DNA of 33,271 bases, taken from the NCBI GenBank assembly GCA_026707905.1, contig JAPOVY010000023.1, forward strand, positions 1-33,271. Reading direction: 5' to 3'. The DNA is from Gammaproteobacteria bacterium (lineage in GTDB: Bacteria > Pseudomonadota > Gammaproteobacteria > Pseudomonadales > Azotimanducaceae). Positions 32,938 to 33,271 of this stretch are shown here, piece after piece (within the stretch, counting starts at the first letter, position 1; each line of letters begins with the position of its first letter). The notes below the pieces were generated by a model. The model was not told the origin of the DNA. It was given only the letters and a program-made list of their open reading frames with translations, and did not search any database. The position numbers and the translations under genes are program-made.

Positions 32938-33271
32938 GTGAGTAAACCAGCTATTAGTCTTGCGGCCGTACCGGGACGAAGACTACGAACGCTTGAGCTT
33001 GTTGAGAGAATTGAAAACGGTGGGTTTTCTGGTATTTATGGACCCAGTATGTCGGATAGCTTAGCGCTTTGTACGGCACTAGCTTTTAAGACAAACAACA
33101 TCCAATTTGGCACGACCATTACGCCAATCTACACCCGTCAAGTGCAGGACTTTGCGCAAGTTACTAGCTTTATTCATGAGGTATCCGAAGGTAGATTTCG
33201 ATTTGGCATAGGTGTGAGTCACGAGACTCGTCCGGCTCAATGTGGACCGGGTAGCCGCTGGCCTGAACGCC
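32938..33271 (+). CDS. Luciferase-like (LLM class) flavin-dependent oxidoreductase, N-terminal fragment
   Basis: The first 111 codons of an LLM-class (bacterial luciferase/F420-type) oxidoreductase run off the right edge. The start is GTG at 32938, with TAGGAG seven bases upstream. Family features are SLAAVPGRR, the early helix (TLELVERIENGGFSGIYGP), FGTTITPIYTRQVQDFAQ and the nucleotide-pocket segment GRFRFGIGVSH at the end. Beyond that the translated frame loses the family pattern. The expected residues RLNV, PG and PLA appear in three different frames within 33233-33263, which suggests small indels near the sequence end. The cofactor (FMN or F420) cannot be determined. Confidence 0.75.
   Translation, partial: MSKPAISLAAVPGRRLRTLELVERIENGGFSGIYGPSMSDSLALCTALAFKTNNIQFGTTITPIYTRQVQDFAQVTSFIHEVSEGRFRFGIGVSHETRPAQCGPGSRWPER

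Noticed and set aside
1-33271. Mobile elements, prophage or CRISPR arrays
   Set aside because: No transposase, integrase, phage gene, terminal repeats or regularly spaced direct repeats were seen. The group I intron is the only potentially mobile sequence.

Overview
The window looks like chromosomal core sequence from an uncultured proteobacterium, most likely a gammaproteobacterium. The evidence is an rpsU-dnaG block with RpoD-type sigma genes that keep the large non-conserved region, short intergenic gaps, ATGA/TTGA/GTGA stop-start overlaps, and frequent TTG and GTG starts. I see no transposase, integrase, phage gene or CRISPR array. The lineage is inferred from gene content only.

Left part (1-14000): gatCAB (tRNA-dependent amidotransferase), cysDN (sulfate adenylyltransferase), a thioredoxin-reductase-like ferredoxin-NADP reductase, an exported serine hydrolase, a DUF35/thiolase pair, a YfcE-type phosphodiesterase, a DUF1499 membrane protein and rmuC on the minus strand, and a single-chain (alpha2) glycyl-tRNA synthetase.

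Centre (14044-25436): this is the unusual part. A CAU-anticodon tRNA gene, probably tRNA-Ile2, is split in its anticodon loop by a 258-nt group I intron. It is followed on the minus strand by four full-length RpoD-architecture sigma-70 genes around rpsU-dnaG. In transcription order these are sigma D, sigma C, rpsU, dnaG, sigma B, sigma A (my labels). A and C are near-canonical primary sigmas that share a 24-residue insert before region 2. B and D are divergent and have changed promoter-contact residues. The layout resembles a duplicated divergent-plus-canonical pair on either side of rpsU-dnaG. Upstream of sigma D, a 618-base gene-free region holds a perfect extended -10, hairpins and a U9 intrinsic terminator on the minus strand. 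It may encode a small RNA or a terminated leader of sigma D.

Right part (25437-33271): type-2 argC overlaps an AspT-type aspartate aminotransferase. Then come an RhlB-like DEAD-box helicase, an overlapping nitrilase / AI-2E-family membrane protein / hisC operon, a minus-strand protein with two Clp N-domain-like repeats (apparently frameshifted at its N-terminus, with a structured 5' UTR), and a truncated luciferase-like monooxygenase running off the right edge. Reading-frame disturbances in the last 700 bases suggest that the sequence near that edge may contain indel errors.
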